DNA of 64,000 bases from Phoronis australis (taxonomy: Eukaryota; Phoronida; Phoronidae). Position 1 is the stretch's first letter; each line of letters starts with the position of its first letter. The notes below the pieces were generated by a model that saw only the letters and a program-made list of their open reading frames with translations, was not told the DNA's origin and did no database searches. The stretch lies in contig NMRA01000255.1 of the NCBI GenBank assembly GCA_002633005.1, positions 415,196 through 479,195 of the forward strand, written 5' to 3'. Positions 46,320 through 58,139 of the stretch are shown here, one piece after another. The translations under genes and the position numbers were made by a program.

Positions 46320-46337
46320 AGGATTAGCGCCTTCTTT
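46129..46337 (-). CDS. TMEM26: TMEM26 exon 1 (first coding)
   Basis: Acceptor TTTCCTTACAG at 46,338; coding starts at the ATG at 46,319. Codes MGLFVILRAIFVRLMFLVHA and on to KEWK plus two bases of a Trp codon. Two membrane spans are followed by a basic GKRRK turn, as in the vertebrate protein. Bases 46,320-46,337 are 5' UTR. Confidence 0.82.
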
Positions 46338-48336
46338 CTGTAAGGAAAGAAACATGGATTAACAAGAAGGAATTACTTCTTTCCACTGTGCGCAATATAG
46401 CATTTTCCTGACACAACAGAGAAACTGGCATTACGCGTTGTTTTGATGAATAGACAAGGGCACTTTCCATACTTAACGACGCATGATCTGAAAGCCGCGA
46501 CTTTCTTGTTGGTAACTGGAAAAGTGTCATAAGTTTGAATATTCTGCCTAATTCTTGAACTCTTTAGATACGCCTGTTACTCCGAATCAGGGTGACGTGC
46601 ATGGCATAACAGCAGTTGACGCATAATTACCGACATAAACGAGAAGCTCGTTCAGTATGGCTAGTATCTTACAAGCTTCACTAGACCATGAACGATCATG
46701 GTACAGCGTAAGAATTCGTTATTATTTGGCATGCACTAAAACGCTACACGAAGTGTTGGACGTAAATGTTAAGCAAGTACACACAATGCCCCCGATTTCC
46801 GTTACCTAAATCCGTTTGTTTTCACTATTGTTAATGTAAACGTTCAACGAATGACCATAGCTGCGTTCCGTAGACCGAAGACATTCGCGAAGCACTGACA
46901 GCAAGGGATCTTTGGTATGGAACGGAAACAGTTAATTTCCTGCCATAATTTGATATTCGAAATCTCACCGACCAATCATTTCAGTGGTCGCCCCTTTGAT
47001 AGGTAACAAACTCCCGAGCAATTATAGTTGGAAAAAAGAAACAACAACAACAAAAATCTTGAGTACACAAGCGAAAGGCTTGCCATTCACTCACGTGATT
47101 TCGCGTGGTCTTGAGAAATCTTGCTTTTAGGCTAATACTACACACTGTATGTTCAAACTCTTAGGGTGGCGTTTCAGACTGCCAATCTGAACAAATCTCA
47201 GGTAATGACCCTCGGACTTAGCGGTAAAGAAGATTTAAAACTTAAAAATATGTAAACAAGTCTGTTAAAATTCAAAAGTTTCAGACATAATCGAAGCAGT
47301 AAAAGCAATAAAGGAGCCAAATGTGAGAAAGGTACTGTGACCGCTTTGTGCTACTTTGGCGGAAGCTTTTGCTTCTCAGTGATCTGTTCACAAGAGTGCA
47401 GAAATCTGCAATTACGTCACCGGTTATTTACGAGGGTGTACGTCTCCCGCCTAAAGTTGTCCTCGTCGATACCATTGAACTACTACGTACATGTACCTCT
47501 GACGATGCTGTGCGCTCTCCAAGTAGGTCTTCCCTTTGAGACGATGAAAAATTAATTATTTTGCTAGAGGTCTGAGCTAGTTTGTACGGAATTGTAGGTC
47601 ATATTGGTGGTTTCAAATTCAAGAAGTACGATCGACGACAAGCGATTATTCACCTCGATGTTGTACACTGTGGGGACGCGTGAAAACGTTGCGTTGGCAG
47701 CTATTTTCGACGATTTTATCAACTGCCACGTCTATTTTCAGACTCCGATGATATGTGCAACACGCAGTGTCCGATATTTCAAAAACATGGTGAACGTACA
47801 ATGTTCAGAATCAAGAAAATTTCGGCTTGAATTTCGTTATCCCAAATTTTAGGGATTAAACAAACTAAAGAATTGTACCGTATGCCAGCCGCTATTCAGA
47901 TTGGTTGAACAACGTGGAGTAACTCGGATGTAAGGTGCTGCCATTATTGAAAATTTTAGGGCGTGATGGCGTATTTCGGCATTTGGAAGCAATAAAATAA
48001 CACGAAAACGCTAAAAATGTCGATTTAAGCAATTTGAAATCCTTTGATAAATACTCCTCTCACAATTTTACTGATGTTGAACAACTCAGTTGCCATACGC
48101 CAATTAACATTCTCCACTAACACGCTGAAGACGCAGTATGTACTATTCGTATAAATGAACACTAAGGCACTGATATAGGTAGAAGTATTCAACAGAGGTG
48201 CCAAACGCGAAATTAAGTGTCCGCCGGGGAAGACTTTTGACAATGAACTGGGGAAAAGACACTTGTGACACTGTAACTAAGCCAGAGCTAATTTCCTGTT
48301 TCAAATATAATTTGGCAAACGTGTTTTACTGACATC
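46338..48336. other. Upstream of TMEM26 exon 1
   Basis: Absent from unit A. Should hold the 5' UTR exon and promoter of TMEM26, but I could not place them. Open frames at 47,337-47,852 on the + strand show no recognisable motif. Confidence 0.35.
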
Positions 48337-48998
48337 GTGTTCCAGTGCGTGTTTGAAGGAAAGCTCGCTGCGCAAATACTTCCGACCGTATGAACACGTG
48401 TTTTTGGTGTTTTAAAAAGCTTTAAAAAACAGGCAAATAGCATCGTTGCAGTTTTCGCAATCGAAGATTCTTTTATGGATATGTGCTAAACCCCATTTGT
48501 AGTTAACTTAAACGCCTCAGTAGAGGGCAAAATCCCCGTCTAGATTTGATCATTATCGTGTCCTTTTTACAGCGTATCTCCACAGATTTAATCTATCGTA
48601 TCTCTTCTGTTTAACTTGGGTGAAATTAGTGCGACAAACCAGCATTTTCAAAAGATTAATAATGGACAATGACTCGTACAAATATTGAAATTTGACGCTG
48701 CTGTGAGAGATAAGGGAACATCCCTCATTTTCCGACTGATAATAATCAAACGGCAAGCTGAAGTTTGCCGGTGTTGTGTAAGCTTTATGCGGTCCCGTAA
48801 GTCTATCTAGCCAAATGAACGTTACAGCCGCAGTTTGTGCAAAGTCCCAGTTTACACTTGTGCGTTGCACTCTGTCGCTTCAGATGCACAATGGTATAAC
48901 TATTTTGATAGAAGTCGTTGCATTACCAATGGCAAGCATGAACACCCGAAACAAAATTAAATTTCCCCACATTGCCAATTCATACACTATCAATTACC

Positions 48999-49893
48999 CG
49001 CATAGGCTGCCGAAAAAAAATAAAACAACAAGAGCGTAGGGAAATGTTGAGTTTATTAATTAACCCCCTTAATTAAAATTATACGGATGAAACAAGATTT
49101 AAATGTGTGCAGTTTTAGTGTTGACCCAATTTCAAGTGTCAAATTCGGAACACTGCGCATTCGTAACAGAACTATGGCTAAGTATACTATTAGGCTCTCC
49201 CGCGATATCCCAGGCGACCGGCAGAGGCGCTGCGCACTACGATTCCGTTTCCGTCGTCTGCTCCACTGTGTTCCTTTTATAAAGAAAATGGAACCTGAGT
49301 GACGATGAAAAAACAGAAGCTGCTGATAAGATGTGAATTTTAATCGAAGCCTTAGTGAATCACTCAGAAACTCATAATTCTTTCCTTGTCAAACCTTAAC
49401 TTAAGACGATTTCCAAAGCAACCTCGTCATTATTGCCAAAACGAAAAACGGATTTGGTCTGTTGGGCAGTTGAATACTGAAAAAAATTTTTACGAACCGA
49501 TTGCACAAAATACAAAACATGTAATAAGCATTACAAAAAGAAGTAGGTTTCGCGCGCAAACGCTGTAGACCATAAACAATAGGTCTCTTAGTACAAGATT
49601 AGTAGTTAAGTCGTGGTGGTGTGGTGGTAAAGCACGCGCGCTCTATTCGCTAGGTCGTGAGTTCGAATCTGTGGTACTTGCAGTTTGACGTGTTCTCCGT
49701 GTTTTTTTTTTTTGCCTTTTTTTCTTGGATAATACTTCAGGAATCATGGAAAATGCTTGATTTTTAGAGGAAAAAAACAGAAAAATTTCCTCCCCCCATT
49801 CGGTGCTATGCGCATCTACAATCGTGAGTGGGCGCAAATGCTTACAGCCGGACAAGATGTTGGGCTCCTCTTGTGATATCCTAGATCCGCCAC
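48999..49893 (-). mobile_element. CAGTGGCGGAT-type element, copy 3 (inverted, unit B only)
   Basis: Reverse complement of the element at 4,283-5,220; its right end reads CCTAGATCCGCCACTG. Unit A at 20,470 shows an uninterrupted site. A tRNA-like module at 49,614-49,690 has GTGGTGGTAAAGC and GAGTTCGAATCT as A- and B-box-like signals. ACCCG lies on both sides, a possible target duplication. Confidence 0.65.
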
Positions 49894-50178
49894 TGACCCG
49901 TACTTGTATTGCGCAGGTATGGGCTAAAAAGTGACTATCACCCTGATCTTTTCAAGCATATACGGTTGTACGATTTACCGAAATGGGATCACTGGCCGTA
50001 GGTTTAGTTAGCTGGCGTCACAAAATTCACTTGTTCTATGTGTCTTATTACAACAATTAACCAAAAATAATCTATTGTCGTTATTGCGATAACTGCATCG
50101 GGAAAATGCTACTTTAAAATATCATAGATATCGAGGTCGAGAGGCCGGTATCCGATGTCCCTTCTAGAACAAAAGTTA

Positions 50179-50316
50179 CATGGGCGGCGAAGCACTGAAA
50201 AAAGTGGGGGGCTAAAGCCCCCTCAGTCCCCGTGTAATGCACCGCCAATAGACCATGTGCGGAGTAGCACTGAAAAAAGTGGGGAGGGCTATAGCCCCCA
50301 TGGTGTGCCGCCCATG
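50179..50316. mobile_element. 138-bp MITE with perfect 10-bp ends
   Basis: CATGGGCGGC at the left and GCCGCCCATG at the right. Inside, AGCACTGAAAAAAGTGGGG occurs twice, each followed by a GGGCTAAAGCCCC-like hairpin. Absent from unit A. Confidence 0.7.
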
Positions 50317-51209
50317 CATTACAGGCATATCCCGAGCTACAAATCAAATCTATATGACCAACGGCATGTATGAACAGTAATTTAAGCGTGTCACAAATTT
50401 AAAATTCCCCACATTGTCAATTCATACATTATCAATTACCCGTAAGCCTACTTGTATTGCACAGGTGTGGGCTACCATTTCAATCATACACTATTATTGT
50501 ACGATTTACCGATATGGGATCACTGGCCGTAGATTTAATTAACTGGCGTCACAAACTTCACTTGTTCTCTGTGTCTAATTACAATAGTTAACCAAAAAAA
50601 ATCTGCTGTTATCTAAATGTATTGAGAAAATGTCGTTATTGTGATAACTGCTTCGGGGAAAATGGTACTTTAAAGTACCACAGACATCGAGGTCAAGAGG
50701 CCGGCATCCGATGTCCCTTCTAGAACAAAATTTTTGGCTTCATGCAAGCTACGGCATGTAGCGATGTTTAAGTTTTCGAAAGATGTCGGGGAAAAAATTA
50801 ACGTACTTGTAGACTTTTATCCCTATGGAATAGTGGAGCTTTGACTGAGTTCATTGCAAAACAAACATCTAAAATCAAATATTGGTGCCATTTTCATTCA
50901 GGACATGAGTCGACAGTTGTCTATTTAAAATATTTTAGTTTTAATAAGCTCTGTAAAATGATGTTAATTGTGTGTAAATATCAATTTAAACCCGAGAACG
51001 ACTATATAGCGGTTATAAGAAAATGAGGAATGAGTTTTATAGCTGATGAAAAACATGTATGTGAGCAAGATTAATGTTTGCAAATGTGACTAACATGGAC
51101 AAAACTATGACTCCATCCTGTTATAAGCAAGCTGTGTGGTGCATTAGAACTAGATTGTTACACTGATCATTGAGTAGCACTAATTCCAAACAAGGCCTCT
51201 TAGGCCCGT

Positions 51210-51948
51210 TAGAAGGTAACACGTATTGGGGGTGAGGGGAGCACAAACCAAATCGACTTCACCTAATTTGCCCCCACACCCGCTCTACATATCGCCATCA
51301 CGTCCGCCGGCGGCGCCGATTTTGTACCGTTCCCAAGTTCCGCCGTATGTGCATGGTGGCAAACTCCGGGGAACAGGAAGCAGCCATCAGAACTTGAGAA
51401 ACGATGTTTGAACAAAATTTCACGGAGAGTGAGAGTTAGGCCTGGACCAGCACAAACGGATAGCGGGAAGCTGGGCTGTCGTGGTTCTTAATGAACAAAA
51501 CCTGTGACACCAACTGAAAATGACTGACCGGATAACCTAGGCTAGCCGCTAGTCAGCTCAGCTATAGATTCACTTGAGACAGCTAGGTAGCTCAGCTCGT
51601 TCCCATCCGTCTGCGCTGGCCCGGCAGAAGTCAATTTTATTACGGTCCAGTTTGGGGGAAGTTCAATGTATTAGGGTCATGGTTTGGGGGGAGGTTCAAT
51701 GTGTTAGGGTTACCCTTTCAATGTATATTTTGAAAGGGCGAGGAACCAGAGTCCTTTGTGCACTGCCTTTGTGCTGTCACACAGGGTGTCCCAAATAGTT
51801 CTCACACTTCAGTACAACGCCGGAAGTTCAAATTCAGTTCCCATAAATCAGATTCTGGGCTAGGGCCATGTATTGAAAGAGGGCGCGTGAGCCATGTGGT
51901 AGATAACTTTTACACTTAACATGTTTTTATCCTGTATGAATAAAATAA

Positions 51949-51987
<39 letters not shown>

Positions 51988-53720
51988 GTTATTATAGCAC
52001 GTGCTCTGCATGCACGAGACTGACCAAAATCGACTCCGTGTTGGAGAACTAAAATTTATTGCGCAATACTGTTGGAAACAAAACAACATAAAGGAAGTGC
52101 GAAGACAGTCAACTTAATGAGCATAAAGTGTTAATTTGATTTATAGACTTAATTCCTGTCTGATCTGCTATTTGCGAATTTAAACATCTAACCTTGTTCC
52201 TAGGTGAATAAAAATGCATTGTCACTTGGATTGAAAGTAGGTTACATTTTAGAATACCCAGTAAAACTATCCGAATTTCATCAAAATCTTTGGGAGTTAT
52301 TTCAGATTGGCAAAAATCGTCTAGTGTACCTTAAGCTATTTGCGGATCGGATGATAGAGATTTTTTCAACATCAGCCTGCATCTATGTGCACTAAACCAT
52401 CATCAATTCTTACAAAATTAGCTTCTCATTGTCAAAAATTCATCTAAACATCAGTCGACCTTAGTAGATATGTAAACATGTGAACCAGAAGCCAACAAAT
52501 TCTCCGTTAATCAAAACGGAGTATTGTTAGCAACTTCCGAAGGCATGCGCGCAGATTCTGAACGGGCAGCCAGGCCATGGGAGACGGGGCATGCCACGGG
52601 GTTTTGCAGTTCCCTTAAGAATTTTTCCGAATTTAGTTATGGTTCATTCCACAGTTAGCTATTACGGTTTTTGGGTTAAATTTGAACTCCAAAACTCAAG
52701 GAAATATTTCTTTTGTATAATTCAGAAATAGTGGTCTTCAAATTCTTCAAACTTCTATCCTTTCAATTGTTGTTGATGCCGAATGTTGTGCTTTGCACAG
52801 AATTGTTTTGGGTTTTTTTTCAATGAATCTGAGATCTTTTCTTCTTCCTCTCACGACCATTTGACAGTGATTAAAAGAGGGACAAAGAAGCAATTGCCCC
52901 GAGCCGCCCTTCCTCCACAGTCTGAAAGGAGACCCGTTCATATGAAAGGCTAAAGATAATTAAAAATGGAAATGAGTTGCAGGTAATTCCATTATCGTTT
53001 GACATAAAAGTTTGCATATCACAAAACAGTAAAATACAAATCGCATATATCATTAATATCCGTCTCCGCGAGTGGCCCCTTGAGGAGTTATCACTAAAAC
53101 ATGAAAAGGGTGGCCGCACGGCTGCTATCTAGTTCCTTCCAAGAGCTGGGCTCCTAAGTATGAATGGGTGTCTATTTTGATGAGCAGCAATTGATTCTAT
53201 AAGCCAGGCTCGCATTTTTTATCAAGTGATAAACAATTTCGAGGAAAAAAGAAAACAGAGAGCGACAGATGACTCCGTTATTCCTTGCCAGAGAGGGGTG
53301 TCTGGAGAAATAGTTTTGCATTCGCTAAAATTGTCTTCCTTAAGTTAAAAACCAGAGAATTAATATGCTCTACAAAAGTCGGGTTTACAAATGCTTTTAA
53401 AAGCACATATTCTCAAGTGCGTTTGGGGTACCTATGCAAAAATAGGCTCCCTTAACAACAATGTCGTGGGCAGGGCCCTCAAAGTGTAAATCAAAATGAC
53501 AGATGTTCTCTTGAATTTCCTCTCTTCTTCATGTTTCGTTGTCTTATTTTTCTCGATTTTCCCCCGGCCCTACACCTATGACGGTTGCTACGGCATAAGC
53601 CTAATGCCTGCAAATTATTGGGCGATAGGAGGCACGTGCACCCGCCCCTTACGTTTCTTACGGCCATGACTCCTTTAGGATTATACAAACAAAGTAACGC
53701 ACTCACATATATGATGACTG
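51210..53720. repeat. Dispersed R repeat at the end of unit B
   Basis: The left part is near-identical to 21,205-22,092; the part from about 52,300 is a diverged match to 40,720-42,200 and 15,860-17,300 (for example AGCGACAGATG and TCTGGAGAAATA). An (ATT)n run lies at 51,951-51,990. Confidence 0.55.
51951..51990. repeat. (ATT)n microsatellite
   Basis: About a dozen ATT units inside the R repeat; absent from the matching place in unit A (about 21,838). Confidence 0.85.
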
Positions 53721-55430
53721 CACTTGGGAGTTCACCGTCTCCACCGACCACGGTCACTGACGCGTGTTCTTCCAATTTATCTCATACTCAAAACAAACTC
53801 TGGTAGAAATCTAGATTACTCCATTCCAATTAGGCCGATCAAATAATGCCTATACTCCACCAGACCTGCGCTAAAACAGATGGTAAAGCGGCGTTGCTTA
53901 TTTCGAAAGACTTAATTGTTTTTACCGTAGTGAAAGGTTCGATGTGATCGGTAATTAGATGGCTATTAAAGACGAGAGGTGACCTAGGATAGCGTAAATG
54001 CTTCTATTATCGGACACTTAAAAACTTTCCTCACAAACACATGTAGAGCCTGTACTGTACGTTTATCCCGAATGGAAATCAGAGGCTGGATTAGCCGCAC
54101 CGGTTCGGCTGCAGTAGGCCGACAGATGAGTATAACTGGACAAGTCACTTTAGCCAGAAGGGAACTTATCCGGCAAGTTAACAAATTCACCAACAGACTG
54201 TTCCAAATGCCTCAGAACTTATCTGAGAACTGATTTACAAAAAATCCTACGCAAATTCAACATTTTCCCACATTTCCAGTAATTTTAATGAGAGTTGTAA
54301 AGCTTGTTCTCGATAGAACCTAAACAGAACAAAATTAACCGGCAATGGTAGACATTCCAGAAGATTACTTTCAAACTGTCTAAACGGATTTCACAAGTTT
54401 AAACGGGGCCTCCTTCAGCAGCAGCGTGTAAGGCGACTTGGGGATGGCACGGACGACATTCATGTATTTGCTCGTTGGAGCTACCACTGCCGTGCTAATT
54501 CAAATTCCACTGGGACCATTAGTACTCCAATTTTCTAACACATCGAGCTACTCAGGACGGCAAAGAAAAAAACTAATATTTTTATATCTGTTAAGTTGAT
54601 TTTATTTAAGTCGTGTGACAGTACGTTGAAATCACTCCAGAATTCTAGAATAATACCATGAATTAATTGCTACACCTCTAAGCAGAACCGAGATACGCCG
54701 GCTCATGACCTGTTGGTCGGGCACGGAACCTTTGTACACTAGATTCAGTTGACTGACTTTTGTCTTTCATCACATCGGATGTGCAACTCAGAATCGCATG
54801 TTGATCTCTCACAGATTTGTTTCAAAAAGACGAACTTAAAAGGGTCAGGAAATCTATAAAGTACACACTTTTGCGTATCTTATATTTAGGGATTTTGAGC
54901 TTGTTAAAAAGACAATGCAAGTTTTTTTTTCAATTTTAACAGAACAAATGAGCATTTTAAAATTTATAACTAACACCTTTCAAAAGTTATGTTAAGGAGA
55001 AAAACCTCAACAACGGCGGTGACTTTCGTGGAAGTTACATACATTTCATGATCGAGCTAACTATCTAAAAGCTTGGGTTTTTATAAGGCCGATTCAATAA
55101 AAAGGTAGAATTCCGATCATTTTTATTAGTGGACTGCTTCTTGAGTTCCTACACATATTGCATCTATGCCAAACGTGGTAGCCGGGAACGAAAAACAAAT
55201 GGGCAAATTCCAATACTTTTTGCTGCACACGAATTTGAACTCTCATCACAAACGCGGTCAAATTTTAACACTGCGCAACCCGTACAGAACTGTGTAGACA
55301 TGTGTTTTCGTCTTTTTTCACAAACTTACGTTGCTACTTTTATAACGGAAAGTGTCGTATATCACCATTTATACCACAATATTAGCCTCGAATGGCAGAT
55401 ACAACCGTGTAATAACCCATAAAGTTATCT
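53721..55430. other. Single-copy non-coding stretch
   Basis: No similarity to the duplicated units was noticed. The 97-codon frame at 55,129-55,422 shows no known motif and no clear splice context. Confidence 0.35.
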
Positions 55431-55439
55431 CACTAATGA

Positions 55440-55525
55440 GGTAACATTTTGGCGGGAAACCGAGGCCGGTTTCGATCCCGGGCCTGAAGAGCTTCGAGTC
55501 GTCGACTTTACCACTACACTACTCA
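55440..55525 (-). repeat. tRNA-like sequence, probably a SINE head
   Basis: Read on the - strand: GAGTAGTGTAGTGGTAAAG (A-box-like), then CCGGGATCGAAACC (B-box-like with an altered core). Arms pair poorly, so a retroposon relic is more likely than a tRNA gene. Confidence 0.4.
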
Positions 55526-57720
55526 GCGGCGGACGTCATCGAACGCGCAACAATCGCATGTTCAGCAAAGGGCATTGAACCGACATTTATACGCTATGAA
55601 AATTAAGACGCATAATTTCCATAAAAACGATACTTTAATTCAGTGAATTTTTTTCTCGTGTTCTCTAACTTACAAATCACCGATCTCCAATTTGAATGCT
55701 GGTATCGTGTCGTCGGGATCCTTTGACTTGAGCATTATGCTCAGTTACTAGTGGTAACCTACTTTAGCAGACGAGATTTTCCCGGTTGACGCTTAGCGTG
55801 ATAAAATGTGTAGTAAGCTATAATAGTTCACTTTATTTCTATTTTGTTTCAATTGGTTTTGAATTAAAGCATTATTTGACAAAAATAGCTCGTTTTTTCT
55901 TAAAAGGTCACGACCTCCGACCCCGGGCCTCTGACATAGAAAGTAGTAACTAAGTCGAGGCGAGTCGAGATAGGTAGATCGATTCATTGCAACGTTTCTC
56001 GTTCAGGACGTGGTATAAATAGGTTATTACATGTTCTCATTCGTTATCCCCCTTATCTAGAGCCCTCGTGGATTTTGTAGAATTATCACCCCCGGGGCTA
56101 AAGCCCCTTGGGCGTTAATTCTCCAAAATCTATTCGGGCTCTTGATAACGGGGGATAACGACTTTTCAACTAGTCTTCAAAAACATATGAAATGTATAAA
56201 ATATACATGCCTAAGGTTTCAAATGTCACTGTCATTTAGTAACGCCAGCACTCGACAAGTGCCATTAAAATACCTGTAATTTGCGAAAAACTAACGATAA
56301 ACAATCAGTCAATAACAAATACTCGGGAAGATGGCAGCCGGAACGACCCACACTCGTAGCGATCCTGGCGTCAAAAATGAATGTAGAAGCCCCCCATTTG
56401 AAGTACTGTTTTCAGTCTTCAACGATCATAACGACACGTCTCTATGGCCTTAGCGCAGAAATAACTTTAATATTAGTTAGAAACAAATTGAGACCATTTA
56501 TACCTAGGAAGCAAGTAACGGTAATTTGAAAATTAATGACCTTAACATAGACTAACTTGACGAGGAGCTTAATAAAGACGTTTTGAATCGAGAACAATTG
56601 AGTGCTTTATATTCACCATATGGTGCTATGGGTTCTCTTTTTAAGACCTGGAAAAGATTGAGAGCAGAAAGCAGTTCATCAGCATGGCGGGTGTGTGGGC
56701 TCATGATCCCACGTGAGTACCCGGATGCATGCATCAAGGCAGGTTTACAAGATCCGATAATCAGGGCATGAATTATACCCCATAATTTAACATCACCGAA
56801 TAATCATTTCGGTGTCTGCCAGTTGAAATCATTGGCTTTTCACTCGTTTTTTTCACTTGATTTTTCGCGGTTTTGAGTGTGCCCGTCTTTCTCGCAAGAA
56901 ACTTTGGTACACAAACGCTCCCAAGCTAGGTGCATGGACCGTTGTCGCACTAGCGCCAACTTGTTAAGTACCGGCCATTGTATTTGAACTGGAATCCTGA
57001 ACGTTTGCGGTTTTGGTGTTACAAAGTTTCTTTAATAATGATCAATAAAACACTTCTTTAGCCACAACACTTTTCACAAGATTTGTATGAAATTGATGTT
57101 CCCATAGGACAACTCCAGATTGAAAACAGCCTGAGCGGAACGGTTAGAATTCAGCTGAAAACAACATAGCAATCCTCTTCTGCGTAGTTTGAAGTTTTGC
57201 TGTCACTGGAAATGGATACACTTGGGGAGACAGTTTGCTGTTACCGGCATATGTGCAAATTTCATGCATTACCTTTATCTAGACAGGCCAGAGACAGCTA
57301 CATGCACTTGTAGGTCCCACACCGTATCGATTCGTTATATCAGCGACCCCAGTTGTTCTCAAACACGTGTCTACGCCCACATTGATATGCAGTATTCAGC
57401 ATTCTACGGAGGGAGTTGTATCTTGGAAAAAAAAACGCCGAGCTGAAAGCAAGCAAATTTGATTCATGCGATGGTTCCAAGCTGCTTGGAAACTCATACC
57501 ATAATCCACCTTCTGCCAAAACGTTTGCCTTTTGATTAAGACCACTAATAGTTACGAAATAGGACAGTCCGCTTTACACAGCTACACTCGACTCTCGCTG
57601 TTTACCCACAATGCCGTAAACATTCGTTAGGCACCTTTGCTGCCTTGCTTTTATGTTACTGGAGTTTCAAACGTTATTTGTTGTCTGATTCTTTATAAGT
57701 TTTTCTCTATGGCATTACTC
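55526..57720. other. Non-coding stretch with a foldback element
   Basis: Apart from the palindrome at 56,042-56,160 no feature is recognised. Short frames at 56,281 and 57,189 lack motifs. Confidence 0.35.
56042..56160. mobile_element. 119-bp palindromic foldback element
   Basis: CGTTATCCCCC at the left and GGGGGATAACG at the right; the arms stay largely complementary (GATTTTGTAGAATTA against TAATTCTCCAAAATC) up to a central GGGGCTAAAGCCCC. Likely a MITE or a strong cruciform-forming repeat. Confidence 0.75.
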
Positions 57721-57950
57721 TAGTGGTCATTCCAATGCCCACGAAGTACACTGCTGGGCTGCAACAACGGCGTGAGGATGAAGGGAGGAAGTTTGCCTCG
57801 GATAAACTGGACAAATACCCATGGAAGCGTGATTTGAAATTCTTCGCATTTCTGACATCAATGAGAGACACGAAAGTGTGCCTGATTTCCAAAACGGGGT
57901 CACGCGCTTTCTTATCTCTGGGGACAAAGGACAAATTTATCGCCGTGTAA
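57721..57950 (+). CDS. Possible terminal exon of an unknown gene
   Basis: After an acceptor-like ATTACTCTAG an open frame runs 75 codons from VIPMPTKYTAGLQQRREDEG through YPWKRDLKFFAFLTS to KDKFIAV and TAA. The composition is protein-like (charged, with aromatic clusters) and unlike the repeats around it. I do not recognise the family, no upstream exon was found, and an overlapping - strand frame exists, so this remains tentative. Confidence 0.3.
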
Positions 57951-57983
57951 TCTGACATGGCTCTATTGTCATCAACTTGTTTG

Positions 57984-58139
57984 CAGGGGCGGATCCAGGA
58001 TTTTGAGTTAAGAGGGGGCAGGGCAAAGTATTATCCAGGATTTTGCCCGTCAGACATTCGCACCCCTAACTGCCAAATGGAATCTGAAAGAATTTGGGGG
58101 GGGGCATGGCGCCCTTGGTCCCCCCTTAAATCGCCACTG
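57984..58139. mobile_element. 156-bp CAGGGGCGGATCC MITE
   Basis: Ends CAGGGGCGGATCC and ATCGCCACTG form imperfect inverted repeats; the interior has a G run (GGGGGGGGG) and a C run. Same terminal style as the elements at 4,283 and 19,069. Confidence 0.6.

Larger units (their letters stand above)
48337..51209. other. Non-coding end of unit B
   Basis: Matches 19,750-21,204. It carries two insertions, at 48,999-49,893 and 50,179-50,316, and a partial local duplication (49,894-50,160 resembles 50,446-50,735). Confidence 0.45.

Noticed and set aside
49614-49690. Possible tRNA gene
   Set aside because: A- and B-box-like motifs are present, but it lies within a repeated element present in three copies and the arms do not fold cleanly.
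57189-57446. 85-codon Cys-rich frame
   Set aside because: No recognisable cysteine pattern, signal peptide or splice borders.
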